Shown in pieces: positions 36,346 through 44,592 of a stretch of DNA of 64,000 bases. This stretch comes from Rhodococcus sp. HNM0569. Lineage in GTDB: Bacteria; Actinomycetota; Actinomycetes; Mycobacteriales; Mycobacteriaceae. Where the stretch lies: the NCBI RefSeq assembly GCF_012726205.1, contig NZ_JAASAE010000004.1, positions 248,001 through 312,000 of the forward strand, written 5' to 3'. The number at the start of each line of letters is the position of its first letter. Within the stretch, counting starts at the first letter, position 1. The position numbers and the translations under genes are program-made. The notes under the pieces are model-generated. The model was not told the origin of the DNA, searched no databases, and saw only the letters and a list, made by a program, of their open reading frames with translations.

Positions 36346-37111
36346 TTGTCCGATCGACACATCACCGATCTCCCTCGCATCTACACAGTCCGCGAGAGCG
36401 GACACCGGATACACAATCCCCTCACACCCGCCAAACTTTCCGCTCTGGGCGAGGCACTCGGGCTCACCCCCCGGAACGACCCTCCTCGACCTTGCCAGTG
36501 GCTCGGGCGAGATGCTGTGCACGTGGGCGCGCGATCACGCGATCACGGGCACGGGCGTCGACATCAGCTCCGTCTTCACCGCGCACGCACGTGCGCGCGC
36601 CGTCGATCTCGGAGTATCCGAGTCGGTCGATTTCGTCCACGCCGACGCGGTCGGCTACGTCGCGGACAGGCCTGTCGACGTGGCGGCGTGCCTCGGCGCG
36701 ACATGGATCGGCGAGGGTGTGGCCGGAACGATCGAGTTGCTCGACCGCAGCCTCCGCCCGGGAGGGCTGATGCTGATCGGCGAGCCCTACTGGCGGCGCA
36801 CTCCTACCGACGAGCACACAGCGCGGGAGTGTCAGGCAGGCGCGATCGCCGACTTCCTGAGCCTGTCCGCGCTGATCGAGCAGTTCCAGGGCCTCGGCTA
36901 CGACGTCGTCGAAATGGTGCTCGCCGACCAGGACAGCTGGGATCGCTATGCCGCGGCGCAGTGGCTCACGATGAGGCGCTGGCTCGACGGCAACCCCGAC
37001 GACGAGTTGGCGAGTCGGGTACGCGAGGAACTCACGGAGGAGCCTGCCCGGTACGCGCGTTCGACGCGTGAGTACCTCGGGTGGGGAGTGTTCGCTCTCA
37101 TGAAGAGCTGA
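36346..37111 (+). pseudogene. Class I SAM methyltransferase, frameshifted at a C6 run
   Basis: Two frames together make one ~255-residue methyltransferase. The first frame starts at TTG 36346 (AAGGA 9 nt upstream) and reads SDRHITDLPRIYTVRESGHR up to GLTP. After the six Cs at 36467-36472 the homology continues in the next frame as GTTLLDLASGSGEMLCTWA, a SAM motif I, then VDFVHADAVGY and LRPGGLMLIGEPYWRR. With five Cs the protein would be intact. The second half alone (ATG 36512) lacks motif I. The cause is a sequencing error, a real mutation, or slippage. Substrate unknown. Confidence 0.75.
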
Positions 37112-37120
37112 CGTGGTCCG

Positions 37121-37155
37121 GCCGTTCCGCCGCGGCACCGCCGCGGCGGAACGGC
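37121..37155 (+). terminator. Intrinsic terminator after the methyltransferase
   Basis: A perfect 16-bp stem GCCGTTCCGCCGCGGC (37121-37136) with a 3-nt loop and its complement at 37140-37155, 10 bp after the stop. No U-tract. Confidence 0.8.
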
Positions 37156-37218
37156 TGCGTTGCCCGCGACCTCGAGTGGACCACCCGCCGCCCCGCCCCC
37201 GCATGTCACGATGGACGG

Positions 37219-39216
37219 ATGAATCGACTGGCAGATTCGCGGTCGCCGTACCTGCTCCAGCATGCCGACAATCCGGTCCACTGGCAGGAATGGGGGCCCG
37301 ACGCCCTCGCGTCCGCGCGGGAACGCGACGTACCCATCCTGTTGTCGGTCGGCTACGCCGCGTGCCACTGGTGTCACGTCATGGCGCACGAGTCCTTCGA
37401 GGACGATGCGACCGCAGAACTCATGAACGCCAACTTCGTCTGCGTCAAGGTCGACCGCGAAGAACGCCCCGATCTCGACGCGATCTACATGACCGCGACC
37501 GTCGCGATGACCGGTCAGGGCGGCTGGCCCATGACATGCTTCCTCACGCCCGACGGCGCCCCGTTCTACTGCGGCACGTACTACCCGCGCATCGCGCACG
37601 GCGGCATGCCGTCGTTCACCCAGGTGCTCGACGCGATCGTGGACACGTGGCGCACCCGCCGCGAGGACGTCACGCGTGCGGGCGACGCGGTGGTCACCGA
37701 ACTCACGCGCAGTGCGGGTGCGGTCCCCGCGGGTGGTGCTCCCACCGCCGATGCGCTGGATGCGGCGGTCGCGTCGGTGCTGCAGGACGAGGACACCGCA
37801 CACGGCGGATTCGGCGGCGCACCCAAGTTTCCACCGTCCGCTCTGCTCGAGGGACTGATACGACACACCGAGCGCACGGGCTCGAGTGACGTGCACGACG
37901 CGGTCGAACGGACCGCGTCGGCCATGGCGCGGGGCGGCATCCACGATCAGCTTGCGGGTGGGTTCGCGCGGTACTCCGTGGACGCCGAGTGGATCGTGCC
38001 GCACTTCGAGAAGATGCTGTACGACAACGCGCAACTGCTGCGCGTCTACGCGCATCTCGCGCGGCGCACGTCGTCGCCCGAGTACACGCGGGTCGCGGCC
38101 GGCATCGTGGACTTCCTGCTGCGCGATCTGCGCACCGAGACCGGCGCCTTCGCGTCCTCCCTCGACGCCGACACGGAAGGCGTCGAAGGGCTCACCTACG
38201 TGTGGACTCCCGAAGAACTCGTCGACGTCCTCGGTTTCGACGACGGCGTGTGGGCCGCGGGTCTGCTCGGGGTCGGCGCGTCCGGCACCTTCGAGGCGGG
38301 CACGTCGGTCGCGCAACTGCTCGAGACCCCCGACGACCCCGCGCGGTGGGCGCGGGTGCGTGAGGCGCTGTTCGCGTACCGGCTCACCCGTCCGCAACCC
38401 GCGCGAGACGACAAGGTCGTCACCGCGTGGAACGGCCTCGCGATCGGCGCACTCGCGGAAGCCGGTGCGGGGCTGGGCGAACCGGAGTGGGTCGACGCGG
38501 CACGCGCCGCGGCGGAAGCGGTGGTGGACCTGCATGTCGTCGACGGCCGGGTGCGCCGCGCCTCGCTCGGCGGCGAGGTGGGGGAGTCCGCAGGCGTGCT
38601 CGAGGACTACGCGGCACTCGCCGCCGGGCTGCTCGCGCTGTACCAGGCGACGGGTGAGGGCCGGTGGCTCCAGACGGCGTGCGCGCTGCTCGAAGCGGCG
38701 CTCGAGCACTTCGCCGACGCCGAAGCGCCCGGTGCCTGGTTCGACACGGCCGACGACGCCGAAGTGCTCGTGTCGCGCCCGCGCGATCCGGTGGACGGCG
38801 CGACCCCGTCCGGCGCGTCGACGATCGCCGACGCGCTGCTCACTGCCGCCGCGCTCGCGACCCCCGATCTGTCCGAGCGGTACCGCATCGCCGCCGACGC
38901 GTCGCTCGCGCGGGCCGCGCTGTTGCTCGAACGGGTGCCGCGGTCGGCAGGCAACTGGCTCGCGGTGGCCGAGGCGGCGGTGCGCGGGCCGTTGCAGGTC
39001 GCGGTCGCGACGGACGGGGCGACGGCTTTGCTCGATGCCGCGCGCCGCGACGCGCCCGGGGGGACCGTCGTGGTCGGCGGCGTACCCGATTCGGCGCCGC
39101 TGCTCGTCGACCGCCCACTCGTCGACGGGCAGGCCGCCGCGTACGTGTGCCGCGGCTTCGTGTGCGAGCGGCCGGTCACCGACAGTGCCGAACTCGCCGC
39201 GGCGCTCGCGCGCTGA
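37219..39216 (+). CDS. DUF255/YyaL-type thioredoxin-domain protein (SPATA20-like)
   Basis: 665 residues. The N-terminal thioredoxin-like domain starts RLADSRSPYLLQHADNPVHW and has a CxxC in ACHWCHVMAHESFED. QGGWPMTCFLTPDGAPFYCGTYYP follows. The C-terminal part is an (alpha/alpha)6 barrel of the N-acylglucosamine epimerase type (ARDDKVVTAWNGLAIGALAEA). Despite wide conservation from bacteria to humans the biochemical role is unknown. ATG 37219 gives the usual family start. The equivalent M. tuberculosis gene lies in the same place (Rv1084 as I recall). Confidence 0.88.
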   Translation: MNRLADSRSPYLLQHADNPVHWQEWGPDALASARERDVPILLSVGYAACHWCHVMAHESFEDDATAELMNANFVCVKVDREERPDLDAIYMTATVAMTGQGGWPMTCFLTPDGAPFYCGTYYPRIAHGGMPSFTQVLDAIVDTWRTRREDVTRAGDAVVTELTRSAGAVPAGGAPTADALDAAVASVLQDEDTAHGGFGGAPKFPPSALLEGLIRHTERTGSSDVHDAVERTASAMARGGIHDQLAGGFARYSVDAEWIVPHFEKMLYDNAQLLRVYAHLARRTSSPEYTRVAAGIVDFLLRDLRTETGAFASSLDADTEGVEGLTYVWTPEELVDVLGFDDGVWAAGLLGVGASGTFEAGTSVAQLLETPDDPARWARVREALFAYRLTRPQPARDDKVVTAWNGLAIGALAEAGAGLGEPEWVDAARAAAEAVVDLHVVDGRVRRASLGGEVGESAGVLEDYAALAAGLLALYQATGEGRWLQTACALLEAALEHFADAEAPGAWFDTADDAEVLVSRPRDPVDGATPSGASTIADALLTAAALATPDLSERYRIAADASLARAALLLERVPRSAGNWLAVAEAAVRGPLQVAVATDGATALLDAARRDAPGGTVVVGGVPDSAPLLVDRPLVDGQAAAYVCRGFVCERPVTDSAELAAALAR

Positions 39217-39246
39217 ACATTCTGCGGCGCTCGCGCGCGGGCCTGA

Positions 39247-40014
39247 TCAGCGCAGTGCGGTGAGGATCACCGGGCCGTCCTCGGTGACCGCGATGGTGTG
39301 TTCGGAGTGCGCGGTACGTGAGCCGTCGGCCGAGCGGATGGTCCATCCGTCGGGGTCGTACACGATGTCGTCGGTGCCTGTCGCACACCACGGTTCGAGC
39401 GCGATGGTCAGGCCCGGCCGCAGGGTGAGTCCGCGCCCGGGTCGTCCGTCGTTGGCGATGTGCGGGTCTTCGTGCATCGTGCGGCCGAGTCCGTGGCCGC
39501 CGAAGTCGGTGTTGATGCGGTAGCCGCGCGCGTGCAGGACGTCGCCGATCGTGGCGGATACGTCGCCCAGGCGGGCGCCGGGAGCCGCGGCAGCGATGCC
39601 GGCGTCGAGCGCATCGCGCGTCGCGTCGACCAGGCGTACGTCCTCTGGACGTGGCGTGCCGACGACGACGGTGCGCGCCGAATCGGCGACCCAGCCGTCG
39701 ATCGACACCGCGAGGTCCATGCTCAGTACGTCGCCGTCCGCGAGGACGTAATCGTGCGGAAGTCCGTGCAGCACCGCATCGTTGACTGACAGGCAGATCA
39801 CATTGCGGAAGGGGCCGCGCCCGAAGGACGGCGAGTAGTCCCAGTAGCACGAGGTCGCGTCGCGCTCGCGGATCATCGTGCGGGCGCGCTGTTCGAGGTC
39901 GAGGAGGTTGACGCCGACGGCGGCGCGCTGCGCGAGGTCGGCAAGGACCTCGGCGACGAACGCGCCGGTGACGCGCATGCGCCCGATCTCGGCGGGCGAC
40001 TTGAGTTCGATCAT
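39247..40014 (-). CDS. map: Type I methionine aminopeptidase (probable second copy)
   Basis: 255 residues. Removes the initiator Met. All metal and catalytic residues of type I enzymes are visible: His in VLHGLPHDY, Asp in LSMDLAVSIDGWVADSART (both aspartates), His in FGGHGLGRTMHEDPHI, Glu in IALEPW and Glu in HSEHTIAV. There is no N-terminal SH3-binding extension. ATG 40014 appears leaderless: TAGAAT (minus strand 40027-40022) lies 7 nt upstream and is buried in a palindromic operator. Divergent from an XRE regulator, so it is a regulated isoform rather than a housekeeping copy. Confidence 0.93.
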   Translation of the reverse strand: MIELKSPAEIGRMRVTGAFVAEVLADLAQRAAVGVNLLDLEQRARTMIRERDATSCYWDYSPSFGRGPFRNVICLSVNDAVLHGLPHDYVLADGDVLSMDLAVSIDGWVADSARTVVVGTPRPEDVRLVDATRDALDAGIAAAAPGARLGDVSATIGDVLHARGYRINTDFGGHGLGRTMHEDPHIANDGRPGRGLTLRPGLTIALEPWCATGTDDIVYDPDGWTIRSADGSRTAHSEHTIAVTEDGPVILTALR

Positions 40015-40017
40015 GAA

Positions 40018-40058
40018 CGGTATTCTAATACCGATTCCCGACCGGTATTCCAATACCG
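40018..40058. promoter_or_regulatory. Twin palindromic operators between map and the XRE gene
   Basis: CGGTATTCTAATACCG (40018-40033) and CGGTATTCCAATACCG (40043-40058) share perfect 7-bp arms and differ only in the 2-bp centre; start-to-start distance is 25 bp. Site 1 covers the -10 box of map. Site 2 covers the -35 zones of both map and the XRE gene (whose -10 is TAGCGT, 40066-40071). Confidence 0.9.
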
Positions 40059-40077
40059 ACGATGCTAGCGTGGGTGC

Positions 40078-40335
40078 ATGGTCCGTCCACCCCTCACTCC
40101 GCAGCAGATCGAGGCAGGCCGCAGGCTCGGCGCGATGCTGCGTGCCGCGCGCGGCACACGCACCCTCGACGATGTCGCCGCCTGCGCCGCGATCTCGCCG
40201 GAAACGCTGCGCAAGATCGAGACGGGCCGGCTGCCCACGCCCGCGTTCGCGACCGTGGTCGCACTGTGTGTCGCGCTGGACGTCGACGTGCGGGCCGCGG
40301 CCGAGACGTGCGGCGCGGTGCCCCTCGCCGGCTAG
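40078..40335 (+). CDS. Small XRE-family HTH regulator
   Basis: 85 residues, essentially one helix-turn-helix domain: ARGTRTLDDVAACAAISPETLRKIETGRLPTPAFATVVALC. ATG 40078 appears leaderless, 6 nt after TAGCGT. The two near-identical palindromes between it and map are its likely binding sites, making an autoregulated switch. It overlaps the convergent hemolysin III gene by 4 bp. Confidence 0.87.
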   Translation: MVRPPLTPQQIEAGRRLGAMLRAARGTRTLDDVAACAAISPETLRKIETGRLPTPAFATVVALCVALDVDVRAAAETCGAVPLAG

Positions 40336-41003
40336 ACCGCCAGCACCACCAGCCACACCGCGGCGTAGTGACACAGTGCGGCCACGGCGGTGGCGGCATG
40401 GAAGAATTCGTGATGGCCGAAGGTGGCGGGCCACGGGTCGGGCCAGCGCAGCGCGTACAGCACGCCGCCGACGCTGTAGAGGATGCCGCCGATCAGAAGC
40501 AGGATCATCGGTGCGAACCCGGTCTCGCGGACGAGTTCGGGTGCGACCGGCACGATCGCCCACCCGAGGAGTAGATACAGCGGCACACCCAGCCAGCGAG
40601 GAGCGGTGGGCCACAACATCTTCAGCGCTACGCCCGCGATCGCGCCCGTCCAGACCACCGCGAGCAGGGTGCGACCGGTCGACGCGGGCAGTGCCAGCAC
40701 GCCGAACGGTGTGTAACTGCCCGCGATGAACACGAAGATCATCGAGTGGTCGGCGCGCTTCATCCACATGCGTGCCCGCGCGCTGCGCCACGGCACGCGA
40801 TGATAGGTGGCGCTCACGCCGAACACGCCGCACACGGTGAGGGCATAGACGCCCGTCGCGACGGCGGCGGCCGTGGAGGTCAGCGTCGCGGCGCAGGTCA
40901 CGAGGGTTGCGCCGGACACGACCGATACCGCGAACGCCCACGCGTGGATCCAGCCGCGCAGGCGCGGTTTGACGGGAATCTCGTCCAGTCCGAGTGCGGT
41001 CAT
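40332..41003 (-). CDS. Hemolysin III/PAQR-family membrane protein
   Basis: 223 residues with seven membrane helices. The family residues are present: GVSATYHRVPWRS (His), MKRADHSMIFVFIAGSYTPF (Asp, His) and FGHHEFFHAATAVAALCHY with the C-terminal His cluster that binds zinc in PAQR proteins. Possible membrane homeostasis or hydrolase role; haemolytic activity is only a historical label. It is located beside the Z-isoprenyl diphosphate synthase as in M. tuberculosis. A TetR-like palindrome lies 40 bp upstream. Confidence 0.88.
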   Translation of the reverse strand: MTALGLDEIPVKPRLRGWIHAWAFAVSVVSGATLVTCAATLTSTAAAVATGVYALTVCGVFGVSATYHRVPWRSARARMWMKRADHSMIFVFIAGSYTPFGVLALPASTGRTLLAVVWTGAIAGVALKMLWPTAPRWLGVPLYLLLGWAIVPVAPELVRETGFAPMILLLIGGILYSVGGVLYALRWPDPWPATFGHHEFFHAATAVAALCHYAAVWLVVLAV

Positions 41004-41042
41004 GGGGCGCTGCGGGTCCTCTCGAGGGAGTGCGACGGGGTG

Positions 41043-41062
41043 AACCTACGGAACCGTAGGTT
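41043..41062. promoter_or_regulatory. 20-bp palindromic operator upstream of the hemolysin III gene
   Basis: AACCTACGGAACCGTAGGTT has perfect 9-bp arms around a 2-bp centre. It ends in TAGGTT-type half sites that can also serve as a -10 box on either strand. It lies between hemolysin III (minus) and the isoprenyl synthase (plus). The symmetry suits a TetR-family regulator, which is not encoded adjacent. Confidence 0.7.
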
Positions 41063-41183
41063 GTCGATCGGTGCTCACCCTACCCCTCGGTAGCGCGGCA
41101 TGCGCGACCTCGCCGCCGGGAGGTGACGGCGGTTCGGCGGGCGTCGGCGGCGGCGTATTGTGGGCACCCATGGTGATCGTCCG

Positions 41184-41984
41184 GTGAGTGAGCGCACGCG
41201 GGAGGAGCGCGGGATTCCGACCCCGCGCTCATTGCTGTATCGGCTGTACGAGCAGCGCTTGCTGCGCAGTCTCCGTGGTCGGCAGGCCCCGCGGCACATC
41301 GCGGTCATGTGCGACGGCAACCGGCGCTGGGCGCGCGAGAACGGTTTCACCGACGTCAGCCATGGGCATCGCATGGGCGCACTCAAGATCGCCGAGATGC
41401 TCGGCTGGTGCGATGCCGCAGGTGTCGAGACCGCCACCATCTACCTGCTGTCCACCGAGAACCTGCGACGCGATCCGGAAGAGCTCACGACTCTCCTCGA
41501 GATCATCACCGACGTCGTCGAGGAGATCTCGGGTCCTGACACCAACTGGAGCGTCAAGATCGTCGGTGCGCCCGATCTGCTTCCGCCCGAGCATGCGCGC
41601 CGACTGCGTGAGGCCGCCGAGCGCACCCAGGGCCGCACGGGCACACACGTCAACGTCGCAGTCGGGTACGGCGGGCGGCAGGAGATCGCCGATGCGGTGC
41701 AATCGCTGCTGCGGCAGCGGATCGAGGCGGGCGTCGGGGGCGACGCACTCGTCGACTCGGTCACCGTCGATGCGATCGACGACCATCTGTACACGTCGGG
41801 GCAGCCCGACCCCGATCTCGTGATCCGCACGTCGGGGGAACAGCGGCTGTCGGGTTTCCTGTTGTGGCAGAGCGCCTATTCGGAGATCTGGTTCACCGAG
41901 GCGTACTGGCCCGAGTTCCGTCGCGTCGACTTCCTGCGGGCGCTGCGTGACTACGCGGCACGGCACCGCCGTTTCGGTACCTGA
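41184..41984 (+). CDS. Short-chain Z-isoprenyl diphosphate synthase (UppS family)
   Basis: 266 residues from GTG 41184. cis-Prenyltransferase of the polyprenyl-phosphate pathway that feeds cell-wall synthesis. Motifs are IAVMCDGNRRWAREN, VNVAVGYGGRQEIADAV and RTSGEQRLSGFLLWQSAYSE. The sequence resembles M. tuberculosis Rv1086, a Z,E-farnesyl diphosphate synthase, more than long-chain UppS. The -10 box TATTGT (41156-41161) places the transcript start near 41168, which excludes an upstream GTG at 41160. The stop of a 5-codon ORF overlaps the chosen GTG. Confidence 0.9.
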   Translation: MSERTREERGIPTPRSLLYRLYEQRLLRSLRGRQAPRHIAVMCDGNRRWARENGFTDVSHGHRMGALKIAEMLGWCDAAGVETATIYLLSTENLRRDPEELTTLLEIITDVVEEISGPDTNWSVKIVGAPDLLPPEHARRLREAAERTQGRTGTHVNVAVGYGGRQEIADAVQSLLRQRIEAGVGGDALVDSVTVDAIDDHLYTSGQPDPDLVIRTSGEQRLSGFLLWQSAYSEIWFTEAYWPEFRRVDFLRALRDYAARHRRFGT

Positions 41985-42006
41985 CGACCACAGGTCGCCT
42001 CGGTCG

Positions 42007-42429
42007 TCATCCTGCCGCCGCTGGGCGCGAAAGCCCCGCTCGGGTGGCCGTGGATCGGCGCATCGCTGCCTTCCGGGCGGGTGTGGCGTCGTAGAAGGAC
42101 TCGTAGTCGCTGTCGGTCCACGCGCCTTCCGCCAGTCGGTCGCGTACGTAGAGGACGTCCGGCCAGGTGTTGTCGAAGCCGAACAACGCGTCCGCCTGCG
42201 CAAGGCTCAGGCCGAGTATCTCTCTGCCGGCGCGTTCCCAGTGCGTCCGCGAGTCGTCGTCGGCGCGCCTGGGCATGAGCATGTCGTCGATGTAGAAGCT
42301 CGTCGAGTTGTGCACCGCCCAACCCGCGATACACCCGGAAGACCCGGACCACCATCCCTTCTGATTCCACCGCTTCGGTCGGGCGGACAGCTGCGCGATG
42401 ATGGCGTCGAGTGCCTGGATATCGACCAT
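42007..42429 (-). CDS. Hypothetical protein
   Basis: 140 residues, soluble. It has ARPKRWNQKGWWSGSSGCIAGWAVHN, then AGREILGLSLAQADALFGFDNTWPDV and an Arg/Ala-rich end. The Cys-Ile-Ala-Gly-Trp-Ala pattern followed by a helix with LGLxxxxAxxLF resembles small uncharacterised proteins seen in actinobacteria and their phages, from memory. No catalytic motif. It is convergent with the isoprenyl synthase and lies behind the TetR gene. Codon usage is like its neighbours. Confidence 0.6.
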   Translation of the reverse strand: MVDIQALDAIIAQLSARPKRWNQKGWWSGSSGCIAGWAVHNSTSFYIDDMLMPRRADDDSRTHWERAGREILGLSLAQADALFGFDNTWPDVLYVRDRLAEGAWTDSDYESFYDATPARKAAMRRSTATRAGLSRPAAAG

Positions 42430-42502
42430 TCGGCATCCCCTCGAGACCGCGAACGAGTGCGACAGGTCGAACGCTCGGCGGTGGCGGCGTAATCCCGGAT
42501 GT

Positions 42503-42521
42503 CGCCCGCGTCACGCGGGCG
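42503..42521 (-). terminator. Possible terminator hairpin at the TetR stop codon
   Basis: CGCCCGCG (42503-42510) and CGCGGGCG (42514-42521) flank TCA, so the TGA stop of the TetR gene sits in the loop region. Short but perfect 8-bp stem. Confidence 0.45.
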
Positions 42522-43116
42522 GTTGTGAACGCGACGGGACGAGGGCGGAATACCAGATGTCGGCGAGCACGTGCACGGCGAGTTCGCGGGGGGTGTCGAT
42601 CGTGCCCTGCTCGGCCCATCGTGCGAAGAACCGTTCGAGCTGCGCGACGAGCAGTTCGATCCGCAGCCGCGCCTCGGCTTCGCGCTCGGGTCCCCAGTTC
42701 GCGAGGTAGCCGGGCATCGCGTCGGAGAGATCGGCGATCGCCTGCCGCGCGACGGGCGTGAAACCCGGCTCGAGGGCGACGGCCTGGTCCCAGGCGGGCA
42801 GGAGGGTGCGATGGCGGTCGAACCAGTCGACAGCGGCCTCGATCCACGCGGTGAACTCGGCCTTCGACTCGGTGGTGAGCACACGGTCCAGGTCTGCGTA
42901 CAACTCGGCGGCCCGCGGGTGCATCGAGTCGGCGCTCACGGCGCGCAGCACCGTCATCTTGTCGGGGAAGTGCAGGTAGAAGGCGGCCCGACTGCACCCG
43001 GCCCGCCGCGCGATGTCCTCGATCCGAACGGGCGCATATCCGTGCTCGGCGAAGAGGTCGCGTGCCGCGGCGACGAGTCCGGCTCGCGTCGCGGCCTTCT
43101 GCTGTGCGCGTGTCAT
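42511..43116 (-). CDS. TetR-family regulator
   Basis: 201 residues. The N-terminal HTH is VAAARDLFAEHGYAPVRIEDIARRAGCSRAAFYLHFPDKMTVL in pattern; the C-terminal ligand domain is helical. ATG 43116 has GGGAGGT upstream. It is divergent from a flavin monooxygenase operon and probably represses it. ACGAGCCGGCTCGT, a perfect palindrome at 43139-43152, is a candidate operator. Confidence 0.9.
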   Translation of the reverse strand: MTRAQQKAATRAGLVAAARDLFAEHGYAPVRIEDIARRAGCSRAAFYLHFPDKMTVLRAVSADSMHPRAAELYADLDRVLTTESKAEFTAWIEAAVDWFDRHRTLLPAWDQAVALEPGFTPVARQAIADLSDAMPGYLANWGPEREAEARLRIELLVAQLERFFARWAEQGTIDTPRELAVHVLADIWYSALVPSRSQPPA

Positions 43117-43138
43117 GCCCACCTCCCACGGGGATCGT

Positions 43139-43191
43139 ACGAGCCGGCTCGTCGCCATTTACTTGACATGGCGTCAGTGAACACGTTCTAT
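43139..43191 (+). promoter_or_regulatory. TetR operator candidate and monooxygenase promoter
   Basis: The palindrome ACGAGCCGGCTCGT lies at 43139-43152. TTGACA (43163-43168), a 17-bp spacer and TTCTAT (43186-43191) form a clear promoter for the monooxygenase. TGAC/GTCA half-sites in the spacer may also bind the regulator. Confidence 0.7.
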
Positions 43192-43227
43192 GAACCACAT
43201 CACAAATACGGCGTTCGGAGGTCAACC

Positions 43228-44592
43228 ATGACGAGTTCCGTCGGCGGCGCCCGCGTGTGCATCATCGGCGCGGGGTGCTCGGGCTTCACGACGGCCAAAA
43301 GGCTTCTCGACCACGGCATCACGTTCGACTGCTTCGAGGCGTCGGACGACGTGGGCGGCAACTGGTACTACAAGAATCCCACCGGCAGGTCGGCGTGCTA
43401 CGAGAGCCTGCACATCGACACGTCCTCCACGCGGTTGCAGTTCGAGGACTTCCCGGTGCCCGACGACTGGCCGCACTTCCCGCACCACTCGCTCATGCAC
43501 CAGTACTTCCGCGACTATGTCGAGCACTTCGGGCTTCGCGAGCACATCACCTTCGGCACGACGGTCACGGCCGCGCGGCGGCGGGACGGCGGCGGGTGGA
43601 GTGTCACCCTCGACACCGGCGAGACACGCGAGTACGAGGCGCTCGTGGTGGCGAACGGTCACCATTGGGATCCGCGCCTGCCGGAGTATCCCGGCCGGTT
43701 CGACGGGGTCCTGATGCACAGCCACGACTACCGGAGCCCGTTCGATCCGATCGACATGCGCGGCAAGCGGATCGTGGTGGTGGGCATGGGGAATTCAGGC
43801 CTCGACATCGCGTCCGAGTTGTCGCACCGGTCGATCGCCGACCACGTGTGGGTGTCGGCTCGCCGCGGCGTGTGGGTGCTGTCGAAGTACCGCGAGGGGA
43901 AGCCGGCGGACAAGATGATGATGCCGCCGTGGATGCCTCGCAAGCTCGGACTCGCGATCGCGCGCCGCAAGATCAAGAAGTCGATCGGCCGCATGGAGGA
44001 CTACGGGCTGCCCACGCCCGACCACGAACCGCTGAGCGCGCACCCGTCCGTCAGCATCGACTTCCTCGCGAAGTCCGCATCCGGCGATCTCACGTGCGTG
44101 CCGGCCATCGAGTCGCTCGACGGCGATCGTGTGCGCCTCGCCGACGGGCGCGAGATCGAGGCCGACGTGGTCGTCTGTGCCACCGGCTACAATATGAGCT
44201 TCCCCTTCTTCGACGATCCTGCGCTGCAACCGGATTCGGATCATCGATTCCCGCTCTTCAAGCGCATCGTCAAACCCGGTGTGGAGGACTTGTTCTTCAT
44301 GGGCCTCGCGCAGGCGTCGCCCACGATCGTCAACCTCGCGGAGCAGCAGAGCAAGCTGGTCGCGGGTCTGCTCGCGGGCACCTACCGGTTGCCCGGTCGC
44401 GGCGACATGGAGGAGGCCATCCGCAGCGACGACGCCGCGAGCCTCGCGCAGTACTACGACGCGCCGCGGCACACCATCCAGGTCGACTTCGCGCGGTACG
44501 TACGCGACCTGAAACGCGAACTCGACGAGGGTGGCAAGCGTGCCGGTGCGGCGGCGGGCGACAGTGCGCGCGTGACGGTAGGCGCGCGGTGA
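43228..44592 (+). CDS. Flavin-containing monooxygenase (FMO/Baeyer-Villiger type)
   Basis: 454 residues. It has two Rossmann motifs, CIIGAGCSGFTTAKRL for FAD and VVVGMGNSGLDIA for NADPH. The class B signature is FDGVLMHSHDYRSP (FxGxxxHxxxY), closer to FMOs than to classical Baeyer-Villiger enzymes. VVVCATGYNMSFPFF is the usual ATG motif. The downstream serine hydrolase overlaps by 4 bp, which suggests an oxygenation-then-hydrolysis route. CGGAGGTC precedes ATG 43228. Substrate unknown; possibly a ketone or amine. Confidence 0.9.
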   Translation: MTSSVGGARVCIIGAGCSGFTTAKRLLDHGITFDCFEASDDVGGNWYYKNPTGRSACYESLHIDTSSTRLQFEDFPVPDDWPHFPHHSLMHQYFRDYVEHFGLREHITFGTTVTAARRRDGGGWSVTLDTGETREYEALVVANGHHWDPRLPEYPGRFDGVLMHSHDYRSPFDPIDMRGKRIVVVGMGNSGLDIASELSHRSIADHVWVSARRGVWVLSKYREGKPADKMMMPPWMPRKLGLAIARRKIKKSIGRMEDYGLPTPDHEPLSAHPSVSIDFLAKSASGDLTCVPAIESLDGDRVRLADGREIEADVVVCATGYNMSFPFFDDPALQPDSDHRFPLFKRIVKPGVEDLFFMGLAQASPTIVNLAEQQSKLVAGLLAGTYRLPGRGDMEEAIRSDDAASLAQYYDAPRHTIQVDFARYVRDLKRELDEGGKRAGAAAGDSARVTVGAR

